Source: Aureobasidium sp. EXF-3400 | Lineage: Eukaryota > Ascomycota > Dothideomycetes > Dothideales > Saccotheciaceae | Assembly: GCA_024195585.1 (NCBI GenBank) | Contig: SWBL01000008.1 | Location: forward strand, 186,001-250,000 | Length of the DNA stretch: 64,000 nucleotides | Direction: 5' to 3' | Shown here: positions 10,298-23,194 of the stretch, one piece after another | How positions within the stretch are numbered: the first letter of the stretch is position 1 | Layout: every line of letters begins with the position of its first letter | Notes under the pieces: model-generated | Databases searched by the model: none | What the model was told of the DNA's origin: nothing | Seen by the model: only the letters and a program-made list of their open reading frames with translations | Program-made: the position numbers and the translations under genes

Positions 10298-12926
10298 ATG
10301 GCAGACTCGTCGACGATCCAACGTGCGGAGGAGCTGGTGGCTCAAGCCAGAGCTTGCATCGAGCAACGCCAACTCCAGAAAGCCACCCAGCTAGCCAAGG
10401 AAGCAGCCTCCCTAGCACCCACCAACCAAAACGTCCAAGCCTTGGTGCGATCCTTGTCACAAGCAGAATCAGATGGAAGCCAGATCTTGTCTCTGGTCAA
10501 AAGCTACGTGGAATGTGGAGATCAGAAGGACGGCCAAGAAGCTGTCAATTTGCTGAAGCAGCATGTTGCTGTACCCTCCGACCACATTAATGATGTCGCT
10601 CACTTGCTATTCGACCATGATGGAAAGCCTACAGCAATCAGAGATGAGTTGACAGGAGCTTTCGTCATCAACTCGGCCGCAGCACGCAAACAACTTGCCA
10701 ACAGGATCCAAGTCGGCACGGAAGCAACCAGATACTTTCGCTTGCTTTGGAGACGCGGTGAACACAGTTTCAACAGCATCCTGCCCGTTCTTTTGGATAC
10801 CGAAGCATGGCCCAATGCAGAGGTTCAGACACAAGCAAAGCGAGATGCTTTCTTGCTTGCTCTGGGTAAACTCCTGGATCCTGCTTTGGAGCATGGCGAG
10901 TGGAGCATGACTTTGATTGCCAGATTGCTCACTAGCAACGCGCATGATATGGCAGGTCTTATCGATCGGGACGCTTTTGAGATTGTACTTGCTCAGCTAG
11001 ATATTCGTCTCGACACGAAGATCAGGGCACAGGCAACCTTGGCCGTTGCGAAACTACTTGAGGAAACTCGTGAGGAGGGCGAGGCCATCTTTACGGACTA
11101 CATTACCAACGGTGTCGCTAAAGGACATAACGACGAACTGATCGTGGCATTTTCAGCAGCAGCTTCAGTCTTCCCGCTCGTGCCACAGACTGTGGCTAAG
11201 TTGTTCCTGACGCCTGGATTCCTGGAAGGCTTGGTGCCTGTGCTAGAGAGAAACTCGATGGGGCAGAGGTCAGTCATGCCGACGATCGTGAGAGCTACCA
11301 CTGACATATACTGCAGAAAGTCACATCGACTCGAACAGGCAGCGATGGAGTTGTTGAGTGCAGCATGTGTAGACAAGACATGCAGGGAGAGTATCTCCAA
11401 AGTCGCATACGACTGGCTCGATGATGTGGCACATACGAGTACAGAATCAGCAGCCGCAAGTATGGCTGCATTGGTGCTAGCCAAGATTCCGTGAGCACTC
11501 CTACGCTATGTTGAGTGTCTACCAGTGCTGACAGTCAGGCAGACCAAAGCCCGAGTCCGAAGAGTCCTCGATAACACATGCCGACGACCTCTCCTCTCTC
11601 TTGGTAAACCTTACAATGAACGCCAGCAGCCCTGCAGAACAACAAAGCTCCATAGAGGGTCTTGCATACACATCGCTCCAACCCAAGATCAAGATGGAGA
11701 TTGTGTCCAACTCCGCACTGCTCGACAAGCTGATTGAACGCCTCAAGTCGACAACGACAGCCGACCCCTGCACCTTTGGCATTCTGACCATTTTTTCGAA
11801 CCTAGTCTCTTACCGCCCAGCACAAAGCGAAGAACAACAAAAGATGTCGCAGCTGAAAGACTACGCCGAAGCCAAGAAGCCTGGGGAGAAAGACTCTTTG
11901 GATGATGACAAGCACGTCACGGTACGCTGCAAGACAGTGCTGGATGCAGATCTCGTACCTGTCCTCGTAGCAGCGGCTAGAAGCCACTACACAGTCACAA
12001 TCCTAGGCATAGCAGCAAAGATCCTGCACGCCCTCGCACGCGAGCAAAAACACCGCGGCAAACTCGCTCAACAAGGCGCAGTCAAGCTACTCCTCCAAAC
12101 CATCGACCGCCTCCAAACACCAACCGGACCTGCCTCGTCCTCCGACTCTGCACAAGCAGCAATCCACCTAGCCGCACACGCTCTCGCCCGTATCCTGATC
12201 TCAGTAGATCCCAACCACGTCTTCAGCAGAGCCATGCCCGCCATCTCCGCTCTACGTCCTTTGACCCTTCTCCTCACCCCCGACACCAGCTCCGACACTC
12301 GCGACCTCCTCCCCGTCTTCGAGTCTCTTCTCGCCCTTACAAACCTCGCCTCACTCGAAGACGAAACCGTCAAAGACGCACTGCTCCGTCAAGCCTGGGA
12401 TCCAACTCAAGACCTCTTACTCTCGACCAACAAACTCGTGCAACGCGCAAGCGTAGAACTGGTTTGTAATCTTATGGCCTCGCCTGCTGGAGTAGCGAAA
12501 TATGCAGGTGGCAGTGCGGCTGCAAAACAACGCTTACACATCCTTTTGGCGCTTGCAGATGCAGAAGACGACGCTACAAGACGCGCAGCAGGCGGTGCGT
12601 TGGCCATGTTGACAGAGTGGGATGCAGCTGCCAATGCAGTGCTTGAACATGAGCGCGGTATACCCATCCTCTTGGATCTGTGTGCTGATAGCAGTGATGA
12701 TGTCAAGCATAGAGGGTTGGTATGTGTGCTTAACGTCATCTCTGCGCCGGGAGATATCGGTGCTAAAGGCTTGGACAAGGTTGTTCAGTGTGATGGGCTG
12801 GAAGAGATTAAGGATTCGTTGAGGGAGTGTAGGGATGCTAATGTCATGGCTGTTGGTGTGGAGGTGCTCAAGGCTATTATGGCTAAGGATGGCAACAACA
12901 AGGGTAAAGCTATTACACAGGGGTAG
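10298..12926 (+). CDS. UNC-45/She4-type myosin chaperone
   Basis: Two exons (10298-11490, 11543-12926) joined across a 52-nt intron give 858 residues. Residues 1-60 hold a short TPR-like helical repeat (AEELVAQARACIEQRQLQKATQLAKEA). Most of the rest is alpha-helical armadillo-like repeat, including an UNC-45 central domain in the first exon and repeats such as AAKILHALAREQKHRGKLAQQGA in the second. The family (She4/Cro1 in fungi) folds and stabilises myosin motor domains, acting in the cytosol for actin-based transport and endocytosis. The intron acceptor at 11542 was chosen because it is the only nearby AG that keeps the frame. Start is the first ATG of the open frame. Good length and domain order; function follows from family knowledge. 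Confidence 0.88.
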
Positions 12927-13905
12927 GGATTATTGGTCTATCGAAGGGCGAAAAGTGGAGCATTGCTTTCTTTCATCTGAAGGAAGTCCAGCGAGTTGTT
13001 TTTCTTGCATCACTTGATTAGCTTTTTTAGCATTGCGCATCCATAGACAAGCGAAACTTCTTAACATTCTTCTTCTTCTCAAGAAATATTAATTACAGTT
13101 GGTTTCGTATAACTGAAAATACAATCGTTGTTGGTCGTCAAATCGTAGCGAGATGCCATTTGCATATCGTGCTGCCCCTCACTTTGTATTATCCTTCTAT
13201 AATTCCAGACCGGTCTAGATTTTTGTAGTCGCCGGTATCGAGTTTTGAGATCTCGTCCCTTCGCACAAAATCAACCGTCCATAAGCTGGAGAAATCGTGC
13301 GGCGTCCGTCTAGAAGAAGCGTCTTGAACATCGCTTAAGATATGACACGCCGTTGTGGCAATGTAAACGACATTTGAAATTTGCGAGTCGATAGTGTGAG
13401 CAATTCAGTGCAAATAATGCACGGGGTCTACTGTGTGTCCCCCCAGTTTTCGGAAAAGACTCCGAAATCGATGTACCGATGAGTGTTGGCGAGAGTAAGT
13501 TAGCTTCAATCTGAAGGATATTGCAGCTTGGAACACAGATGCTGAGGCGTAGTCTTTCAGTGAGCAGCCGCTGGTTGTGTTGGAGGATGACCAGTACAGG
13601 AGTTGAGTGTTAGAGTAGACTGGCGAAGGGACGTGTCCGTACGTCGCATGTTCGGAATTCATGCAGATCGTCTCGCTAGACGTGTGTGTCAAGGCGACCT
13701 TGATGCTTGTCAATCTTGCAGGTCGGTATAAGACCTTGTCAAGAAACGTCTATCGCTCAAATTCGTGGGTCGCGGTCGAAATCTCTCTGAATCTCATCAT
13801 ATACGTTGCCCTCATCGACAAAAGCATAGGTACTTCTTCTCCGAGAGGGTGGCCTGGAAAGATGTTGGCATGGTGTACTTAGAGACTTTCGGATTGGGGG
13901 GTTGC
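12927..13905. other. Intergenic region between convergent genes
   Basis: Nearly 1 kb between the 3' ends of the chaperone and the receptor-like gene. AT-rich, with only short open frames on both strands. No supported gene, RNA or repeat. Confidence 0.5.
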
Positions 13906-15269
13906 TCACGTTTCCTCAGATCTTGTTACCGTCGTTATCGAAGCAGGCATTTCCTCGGACATTGTAGAACTCGACTCACGCCAGACCTTACTCCAGCGGT
14001 TAGGCTTTGTAGCTTCCTCGTAGCTAATCTCAACGCTAGAGATGTGTTGTATGACGCCTAGTTCAATATCGTCTTCCTTTTTCGACAGTCGAAAAAGTTT
14101 CTTTTTCGGTCCTTCGACAATGGTTTCATTAAAGCCTCGAAATGTCCCTTGTTGGCTTCCCGCGCTTGTCACTAGATCAAGCCGAGGTAATTTAGATGGG
14201 TTGGAAACAGTCAGTGTTGCAGGAGGGTTTCCTTCCTTGTCGGATCCCATGACGAGTACAGCGCCGTTGCTGCCTGGGTCGGAACGGTCGGGAGAATCTT
14301 CCATTACAGTATCAAACGGCGAAACCAGTGGTCTAAAAGACGGAAGTGATGCTGTAACCATACTCCAGAGAAGAGTGACCTGTAGCCAGACAACTGGTTG
14401 AACAATTGCTATACCTCGGTCATGAGTATTGTTCAGAGATTGATCCAGATAGTAAAAATGAAGCATGGTGAAGGCAATGACAGGAAGCCTCGCTGCGAAT
14501 GTACCGATGATGACTACTTTGTGCTTTGGGTTTAGCAGGATTCTGCAAATAAGTACGATCGGAACAATCACGATGGCTAGCTCGGACAAGACGTCGAGGG
14601 TCTTGATCGTAATCCATCGACCTTGCTACGATAGAGGTCAGTTCAACATCACAATCGAGGTGATACATGAGAACAACTTACCAATCCGGGGCACAGGTCT
14701 TTGGCTTTGAAGTACCACCCAGCGTGGCAATCGATGGATATCAGTAGGATGCTGACAACCAAGAAAACGATGTTGATAGCGACCATGGTGTCGCAGATAA
14801 TCCGATTGAATCGTTCCTGGCCGTAAAACAGCCGGCGAGTGAAAAGTGTCAAGGAGATTTTGGCCAAGTAGATAACCACAAAAAATAGAACAAGCCGTGT
14901 GTAACTGCTCTGAGAACTGTTAAACATGATCTTTTCGTTTTCCAGATGAACATCGCTCACATTGTTGAGTATCTCTTGATGGAGTGGCCGAAGAATGCTT
15001 GACGAATTTCCCAGGCTGTTGTGGAGCGCAACGAATACGAATGTGTGCTGAACTATACACGCAAGAGTGGACACTAGCAGTGCAGCATCGTCAAAGCTGT
15101 ACATGCCGCGACGAAGAACGAAACGAACACTGCTGCAGAGAATTGCATATGTTAGACTGACAATGCAGACCACATAGACGACACCAGCATGATCTGTGGG
15201 CGTCAACTGGGAGAAGTAGTAGACGTCTGGAGGAAGGGCATCTCTCGAGAGGACCGAGTGGTTACTCAT
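13906..15269 (-). CDS. PTH11/rhodopsin-like seven-helix membrane protein
   Basis: Two exons (15269-14682, 14625-13906) joined over a 56-nt intron (GTAAGT donor, GTAG acceptor, in phase 0) give 435 residues. Seven hydrophobic segments lie in the first 300 residues, starting with VVYVVCIVSLTYAILC. The loop after helix two has RRGMYSFDDAALLV, typical of the fungal rhodopsin-domain family, where the Arg/Asp block follows the helix. The C-terminal 140 residues are soluble, Ser/Thr-rich tail. The family includes Pth11-type sensors of surface cues and is highly expanded in filamentous ascomycetes; most members have unknown ligands. The extracellular cysteine-rich CFEM domain of true PTH11 is absent. 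The start at MSNHSVLSR is preferred over an upstream in-frame ATG at 15365 because the shorter N-terminus matches the family. Confidence 0.8.
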
Positions 15270-15988
15270 ACCGCCTGTGACAGTGTCGCGAGATTTTTCG
15301 CAACGAGCATTTGGAGGAAGAAGTTGATGAAGATGATGAGATGCGATGTCAACATGAGACATCAAGAGCTCAGGTCATCTTTCTAGAATTCACAATCGCA
15401 AGACCGTTGGTCGTGGCTTCCTTAGAGGTCGCTGGTGACACTCTTTTCAGTCCAAAGCTGACTTGGTACCGCCGCAACCCCGCATCTGCACCTTCTATTT
15501 GACGCTTCTATTCGACGACAAACATGGTTGATTGTCAACGTCCGTCAAACAAGCATGATCTGGACACCGGTCAAGTTCGGGCGTGGTGGGACGTTGTGAT
15601 TTTGTCGATGCTTACACGGCCAAGAACTCCGCGAAATCGTCGGACAAAAGCCACATTCAATGCAAACGTTGCTAATCTGGCACAAAAATGAAATAGGCTA
15701 CCGATGGCCTATCTAAAAACACCCTGGTCAGGGAGGGAACACTTGATCTAGCTGCATGACGTTTGTCAGCTTGGACCGGCGTTCAATGTACAGTATCTGT
15801 GCCCATGAGAAACTGGTACCTAGGCTGTGAAATAGGAGCTCACGCTTCTGCACAAAACAGAGCTCTAGGCCAAAACAAGACAGGCTCGTGGCGGACCTGC
15901 AACGTTATTAGCTCACGAGAGAACGTGTAAGTTCTGCGACCAAACACTTTGTTTTCCTTGAAACCCAGCTTCCTGGGTCACCAATACA
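15270..15988. other. Divergent intergenic region
   Basis: About 720 bases between the receptor-like gene and the permease gene, transcribed away from each other, so both promoters should be here. No clear TATA box for either, and no gene was recognised. Confidence 0.5.
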
Positions 15989-18552
15989 ATGCATGAAGAT
16001 TCTATTCAAAAGGCTTCCAGCGTTGAAGTTGCAGAGCGAAGAAAAGGTAGTTTTCTCAGACCAATCACCACACGAGGAGATAGCTTCCTCGATGAGCGAG
16101 ACGGAAGCAGAAAATTGGACGAAAGCTCTAGACCAGGACTCGGATTGACCAAGCTGTCATCCGGCCGTATACCATTATCTAGAGGATCTTCCTATCAACC
16201 AGATTGGGCTCAAGATGCAGAAGACATGCCTGCACCGCCAGTGCCCATACAGGAGCTTGGATCGCCAGAGGATCTCAAAGATATGTTGAGAATGGGCAGG
16301 ACCCAGGAAATGAGGGTGAGTTTGAATTTTGTTGCATACTCGCAAAGGCATGGAGCTGATCTGTTTTGGTCAGAGAGTGTTCAGACAATTTTCTCTGATA
16401 TCTTTTGGGTGCTTGTGAGTCTTTCAATCATGCGTACGGTCCATGAGCTGATGATGCTGCACCAGGTCGCAATGCACATGGGAATTCATATTACTGTGAG
16501 TCATTCATTGCTGATCTGACTTTGAACGATCCTAATCGATCACAGTAATAACAACCAAACGCTCGAAGCTGGTGGATGTGCTTTACTCTTCTGGTCTTGT
16601 TTGTGGCATCACTCTGGTCCATGAGATGTAATGCTGACCAAGAAACCAGATGTATGGTCTTTCGTGGGCTCTATGTTTATTACGGCCTCACTGGCCGAGA
16701 TGGCCTCGATGTAGGTTCAAAGAGACGGATGGTCAGGATCAAGCTGACAACTGAGATAGGACACCGAGCTCGGCGGGTCAATACTTCTGGGTCTCAGAAT
16801 TTTCAAGTAGACGATGGCAGCAACCCTTGTCCTATGTCACAGGTAAGCAAGTGTATGTGACAATGCTTCGTGAAATGGTCACTGACTGCACTCAGGCTGG
16901 ATGACCATCCTCGGCTACCAGTGCGGTAACGCCTCAGGAATCTTCTTGACAGGCTCGCTCATTCAGTCCATGATAACCATTTATCGTCCTGCGAATGGTG
17001 ATTTAATGTGGCAGACAATCGTGTTTATGCTTCCGTGTCTCGGTGTGGTTGTCTTGATCAATTTGTACGGATCACGTACGATTGCAATGCTGCAGAATGT
17101 TTCGATGTCATTGCACATTCTTGCTCTGATTGCAATCATTGGTCAGTTGAATCCTGAACACCCCCACTTGGTCGATGCTGATAGGAACCAAGCAATTTTG
17201 GGAGTGCTTTCGCCACATATTCCATTGAATAGGGCATTTTTGCAGTTTGAGAACACAGAATGGCCATTTACAGCCCTTGCAGTGCTTGCTGGTCAAACAA
17301 ACGCAAACTTTAGCTTGTTTTGTGAGTATGATGGCACTCTCCAAATACACAGAGCTGATGTTATTAGACGTTGACGCCCCGATCCGGCTCTCTGAGGAGG
17401 CTCAAGACGCCGCGGTAGCAGTGCCAAAAGCAGCAATGCGCAGTCAATTGATCAGCGGATTTTGTGGACTTTTCGTAAGGTTCTAACGAAAGCACACGTC
17501 TCGGTTCTAACAATTCTTTTAGGCTGTCGCAATATTTGCTTTCTGCATTCCGAGTGTCACAGAAGCTCTAAAGCACCCAACGGGTTACTCACTGCTCTAT
17601 GTTCTCCAGTTGTCTGTTCCAAATGGCGTTATAATATGTGTTCTTCTGGTGTGCACTATCCTCGTGGGAGCAAGCAATGTCGGATTCTCAGCCGCGACTG
17701 CAAGAATCACATATGCTTTCGCAAGAGACCAAGGCCTTCCGTGCTCTCGATGGATAAGCAAGGTATTCAGATGTCAAGAAGAAACATAGCAAGAACTCGC
17801 TGACAAAAGATGAAAGGTTCACAAAGGGCGGCTCACTCCAGTCAACGCTGTGTTCTTGACGGCAACTTTTAGTGCACTATTGTCACTAATAAACCTTGGG
17901 TCCACGACTACTTTCTACGGCATTGTGAGGTTCCCTCAACTGATGCTTCCGAATCCAAGCTGATAGCCTAGGTGGGGTTGGCCCAAGCCACTCAAGCCAT
18001 TTCGTACATCCTACCCATCTCAAGCGTATTGTATCGTCGCATTAAATCGCCGGAGAGCATGCCAAAAGCGCGATGGGGCCTCGGGCCCACCTGGGGTCCG
18101 GTCAACAATGCTCTTGCTATTGTAAGTTCACGCCCATCCCACTCCTGCAGCTCTCCTCGCTGTCCAGAAAGGTGCATGTTCATTACCGCACAAAGATCTC
18201 TCCGGATGTGTTGTCAGTACCGAACAAGGCAACAAAACACGCCTGGTCAAGGCCTCGAACACATGTTGGCCTTGGGGCAGACCGCTAACGAGACCTTCTA
18301 TTCCAGATATTCTCGATAAATTGCTTCATCTGGTCGTTTTCTCCGCCGAGTTTGCCAGTATCGTCGACGAATTTCAACGTGGCAGCCGCACTTTTCGCAG
18401 GCGCGGTCGTGCTGATGATGATAACATATTATTTCAGAAGGGGAGAGTACGTCGGACCAGTCGCACGTACAAGAGATACTCCGAGCTGGAACATGAGCCA
18501 ATTGGGGACGGGACAGAACGTTCAGTTCTTGACGATCCCGGAGGAATTCTAA
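15989..18552 (+). CDS. Amino-acid/choline-type permease (APC superfamily), 13 exons
   Basis: Exons: 15989-16315, 16374-16414, 16466-16495, 16546-16598, 16650-16710, 16760-16842, 16896-17141, 17193-17321, 17368-17474, 17523-17762, 17817-17924, 17972-18121, 18307-18552; 606 residues. Each join restores family motifs, for example TWEFILLNNNQ, FWSYVWSFVGSMFITASLAEMASM, GYQCGNASGIFL, LSEEAQDAAVAVPKAM-like and VGLAQATQAISYILPISSVLYRRI. About twelve membrane helices follow a 120-residue soluble N-terminus. The closest family is the fungal group of GABA, choline and amino-acid permeases; substrate cannot be read from sequence. The 17142-17192 intron is 51 nt and in frame, so it may be retained. The last intron (18122-18306) is 185 nt, long for this window. 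Function is firm at family level. Confidence 0.82.
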
Positions 18553-20966
18553 ACGCGCTCTCGACTCCGATCTGCTTGTGTTGGTTGTCTTGCGTAATTG
18601 GCGCATGTCACCAAGCAATCCTTCTCTGCCTCGATTCGAGGCCCTGGACTTGAACATTAAAGCATTTTGACCCTCCTGTCTCTTATGGCGGTCCGTGCAA
18701 TATGCAGAGAACGCGTATAGGTATCCACTATCGTCGGCATACAATTACAAAATAGATTCCGGGCGATCAGTATAGTACCTCTTCAGAAGCAATTCATGGT
18801 CGTGATACATCTTGTTCACACAAGGGCATTTTCGCACATGTTGCACGGTTTGCACATTCAAAGGTCTGAATATAATGCTGCGGATAGCGAGTGCTAGCAG
18901 CTTCGAGATGATTAGTCTGCGAGCGCCACACTTTCCAAAATGAACCTAGATACACACTTCCGGCGCGTCGGTTTACTCATCAGTTCCAAAAGAAGCCTTT
19001 GGCGTCTTCTTCTGCCTATTGCTTCTTCTCATTCCAGCCACCCGATCTGATGTGAACACATGTCCAAGTTTCCCAAGGCGTCCCGAGGACACGGTCGGTT
19101 CCGATTGGCGGGTCGAAATCTGACAGTTGGTGTGATTGGCAACTAACTGCGCAGTTGGGTAGTCGGCACAAAATCTTGAACCCTTCGAAAGCGAAAGCGA
19201 AGGCTTTAAATTGAGGTCGACTATTGGTTAAGGCTGTGCCTCCACTTTATTGAAAGTTATGTTTGGCTCGCCGAAGGATGTGTATCATGCATACTTTAAA
19301 GCTTAGCAACGCCATCGGGGTTGCCGCAGCGGGTTGACTGCTTTGGAACTGTAGGTGCCTCAGGTTGTGATATCAGCGTGCATATCTACCTGCGACGTCC
19401 GCATAAGTGTACAATAAACATTGTGCTTCATCGCTGAGCAGTATGCAAGCAATGCACCGATCAACAGATGCAGATACAGATCTCTGAATGAAATCACTAT
19501 GTAACAACTCTTGAAGAGTATCTAGCCTGTCAACAGAATAATGGTCGAGTCAAGAACCAGATCTTGGAAATTGTCTTTGATCGCAGAAGGTTAGATAGTG
19601 CCACGGCTCGGCCGCCTGCCGCTTTACGAACACAAGTAAAATAAGTCCTTCAAGCGTCAATTCTGTTCGTAGTTACTAGCTGGTGATCCTAATCACTAAT
19701 CACCAGCCACGTGCAAATAGTAGTTCTGAGTGTGTGATGAGGTATGCGAACTACTGTATACACATCGGACTCTAATCCTTTGAGCCCTACACCGACGTTG
19801 GTAAACAGAATTTTGTTACTCGAAGCGGGGAACAGGTACAATAGGTACCGGAGAAGTTCAGCTCTCTGAATCGTGGCAATCTGCAAGGTACGTCAGATCG
19901 AGAACGAGACAAGCCTTTGACATTCCGACTGACGATTTCAAATTCTCCTTGACAGTGTTGTCGAAGCATCAAGTCTCCCTCACTATTGGTAGACAACGAG
20001 CACGCTTACTCAGTGAAAATCGTAAATGGATCTGATAGATCGACAGAAGCACGAGAGATGAACGTGTTCACGACAATAGTAGGTTCGAGATGGGAACAGA
20101 GAATACTTAAAAGTTGGGAGATGTAATTAGAAACGGCAGCCAATCATCTGCGCGATGATCGATTCCGACTCGCCGGAGCTAGCAACCGACGATCGATCTC
20201 GGTTGCAACGGGCATGCATGATACCTTTCTGTACATTCGGCAAGGACCGAGGTGTGCTGGGAAGCCAGAGAAGGGTCGAGGAGCGGGCTCCAGGAGTGAC
20301 GTGGAAACTCAAATCAGCCCGACTATTCCCAAAAAGGTTCAAGCAGCAACTGGCACGGCCCCCAGCTTTCGGGGCAGTAGTGAGGACAGCACATGCCGTC
20401 TGTGGAGGACGAATTGCAATTGTCCTACACGAGTAAGGCTCAACCTATCAGGCTCCTGTGGCTGGGTGCTTGTAACATCACAGTTCGCTAGAAGCGCTCG
20501 AAACTCGCAGGCCATCGCAGTCACATCGGCGTACCTTCATCTTCAATGACGAGAGTCTGCTTCAACGTCATGCACTGGTGCTGCGTACGTAGCCATTCAT
20601 CGCGATCCATCTCGATGGTAGGACAACGATATCTGCTACAGCCTTTGCTATGCATTACTATCCGATCGTTGAAGAGGCTGAAGAGGTGAGATGCACATAC
20701 CAAGATGATGCATCCAGTAGATTGGCTAAGGTTAACAGTCAGCAAAGGTTAGCGGCCCCACTCCTGTAACGTCGTTGCAGGTGCGAGCATAACCATGGTA
20801 TGCGGATTGCGGATACTGGGTGTGTCCGCCTTCGGACGAGCGAAGGCTTAGAGAGATAACCTTCTCTTTAAATATGTTTCTCTGCCCCCAGGCACGCAGC
20901 TCGAAAGTCACCTGTAGAGGTTACTTACGACTTGGTCCTCGTGCTGGTTGGAGAGAATGCAACATT
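18553..20966. other. Long gene-free region (2.4 kb)
   Basis: The largest gap in the window. Only scattered short open frames are seen on both strands, none with recognisable domains or splice joins. It may contain the promoter of the transcription factor gene and the permease 3' end. No intact mobile element, terminal repeat or RNA gene was noticed. Confidence 0.5.
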
Positions 20967-22558
20967 ATGTTTATCAATATCACTACCCCCTCTGACACTC
21001 AGAAGGATCCTCTACGAAGGGCTATTCGATCACAGGCCGCACTCAGCAGTGCTAACTGTCGAAAGAATACCATTGCCGCCAAAGCCAGCTCCAGTTCAAA
21101 TTCCCCCGAGGATCAAATACCTACAAAGGTTCGTAGAAGAAGCAAAGCAAAAGTGATCAAAGACAATTCGGAAGCACTCAACAGCTCTTCGGTTTCGGTT
21201 TCTTCTAGACGCAACTCTTCGAGTGCCGGTTCCCTCAGTCCGGTACAACAGTATCACCTCGTCAGCCCGCAATCTGGCCAATTGATCATTCAATTCGACT
21301 CGTCTTTGACATTTCCCTTCACCGAGGCCTGGCATGCGAAGATCCCGCAATTGGTCGATACATGTAGCTCTCATGCTCCTCGCTTGTGGAAGTCTTGACT
21401 GACCTTGTTCCAGACTTGACATATTTCGCTCCTAGCGTCCAGGACCCCATCTATATGTCCGACCGACCAATTCTTCGCCAAGAACTATGGCCTGAAACAA
21501 TCTCGCATCGCGCCCTCTTTTTCACGAATCTGCTTCTTGCATCATCTCATCCATCTTTCTCAAGGGAACGAACTCAAGAGATTACGGCATGGTTTCGCCT
21601 TGAAGCAATGCGTAGCCTCCAGCTTGGATTGGATTCGACCACTGGCCTGAACACAAGTGACCAAATGATTGCAACGGTGTGTTTGCTCTGCGCTTGGGAG
21701 TTCCAATTCGGTGATGAGGTTTCGGCAATAGCACATATGGCAGGATTGAAGACAATCATGAACTTGCGTGGAGGGTTCCATGATGCATCCCTGCCGCCAA
21801 TTGTCCGTCGCCTTGTCTCCTTCGTCACCTACGACCAGCTTTGGTACTCTGGTATGGAGCCTGTATATGTACCGCCAGGATTATATCGACCATTTACGAG
21901 TGACCTGAGCAGCCTTGATCTGCCAACAGGCTTTGCGTCCCTTGCGCGGTCTCATCGGATGTGTCCAATCGCGCCTTCCACCTTGGGTTTTATCTCGGAG
22001 ATCAATCTTATCATGAAGAGATCTCGGCACCGGAGATTTGCTTTGCTTGACGTTCAGGCGCGTTTGACCGAGTACAACTTTTTGGAGAATTTGACGAGCA
22101 ATTTCTCACCGATCCAGACTTCCATGGATGACACTATCTCAGTCCAAGCTGAGATGCATATCAAGCTTGCACTCTTGTCTCTCGTCTCTCACTTGCAGGG
22201 TAGCGGTTCCGAACAGTTTTGGGAGATGGGTGAGTCCCTGTTTCCAGAGGTTCTGATCAACACCGTCTACGCAGAGGTTGGACTATGGGCTCTCTTTCTG
22301 ATTTGCGGCACGATGCAATACCCGTCTCCCAAGCTCCTGGGCGGACTGGAGAAGCTGGTTTCGAGTCTCTTGCATATCGATTGGTCGCTGGTCGACCTCA
22401 CTTTACGACAATACTTATATCCTCCGGACAGCCTTGATATCGCCTCGCGAACATTGTGGGACCAGATCGTTCCGAACAGAGCGACCATATTCGAGCAAAA
22501 CAATCTTTCCAGATTCCATGTCGCTGCAATTACACGCAACGAAACGCCTATCGTCTGA
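20967..22558 (+). CDS. Fungal-specific transcription factor (PF11951-like), no zinc cluster seen
   Basis: Two exons (20967-21363, 21414-22558) across a 50-nt intron (GTAGCT donor, CAG acceptor) give 513 residues. The start MFINITTPSDTQKD with the following RRAIRSQAA is a common opening in this fungal family. A basic Ser-rich stretch (about residues 30-80, with KVRRRSKAKVIK) could serve as nuclear signal. The C-terminal 380 residues are helical and match the fungal transcription factor 2 regulatory domain, for example ALFFTNLLLASSHPSFSRERT and GDEVSAIAHMAGLKTIMNLRGG. No Cys6 zinc binuclear cluster is encoded, so DNA binding may be absent or by another means. An in-frame ATG at 20820 exists but the stretch between looks untranslated. 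Targets unknown. Confidence 0.8.
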
Positions 22559-23194
22559 GGCGACACCTACAACCACAACCAAGCTCATTACCATTACGCC
22601 ACCACATACAGAGACGATTCATATGACACGCGACACCAGAAATACATGTACACTTGTGCATGTCGTCTTATAACAAACCTTATTTTGTTCAAACAAGATT
22701 ACAGAGCGTTTGGGATATTCTCATCACTGGCCTAACCATCGACCTCACAGCGCGTCTGCAAAGTCTGTCTTGAGCGAAAGCCTGACTGACTTGCATGGAA
22801 TAACTTCCTACAAGACGAGAAATGGCCGATGGTGTTGGTAGTCGGACCGGATGCGGCATGAATCCGCAACCGAAGAGACCACCTAGGACGATGTATAGCG
22901 ATGCAACGCTGGCAATCCGACAGATTAAAACATTTGGCGGCAGTCACTAGCAAGTCGCCGCCATTCACCTTCGAGATTGACGACACAGAATTGGCACTCG
23001 CATCCTTAAAACAGAGAGAAGGTCTTATGATTCACCGACCCTCTCTGAAACACTCATCCGTTTCAAATGTCACAAGGGTGATTCCTTGATACAGTTTTTC
23101 CATACATCATAGAGACTAACAAGGATTATATTTTGGCTACGAAAAGGAATGACTCGAAAAGGAAACAATAAGAAACTGTCGACGGGATGACAAA
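22559..23194. other. Intergenic region between convergent genes
   Basis: About 640 bases between the 3' ends of the transcription factor and GMC oxidoreductase genes. No gene, RNA or repeat recognised. Confidence 0.5.
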
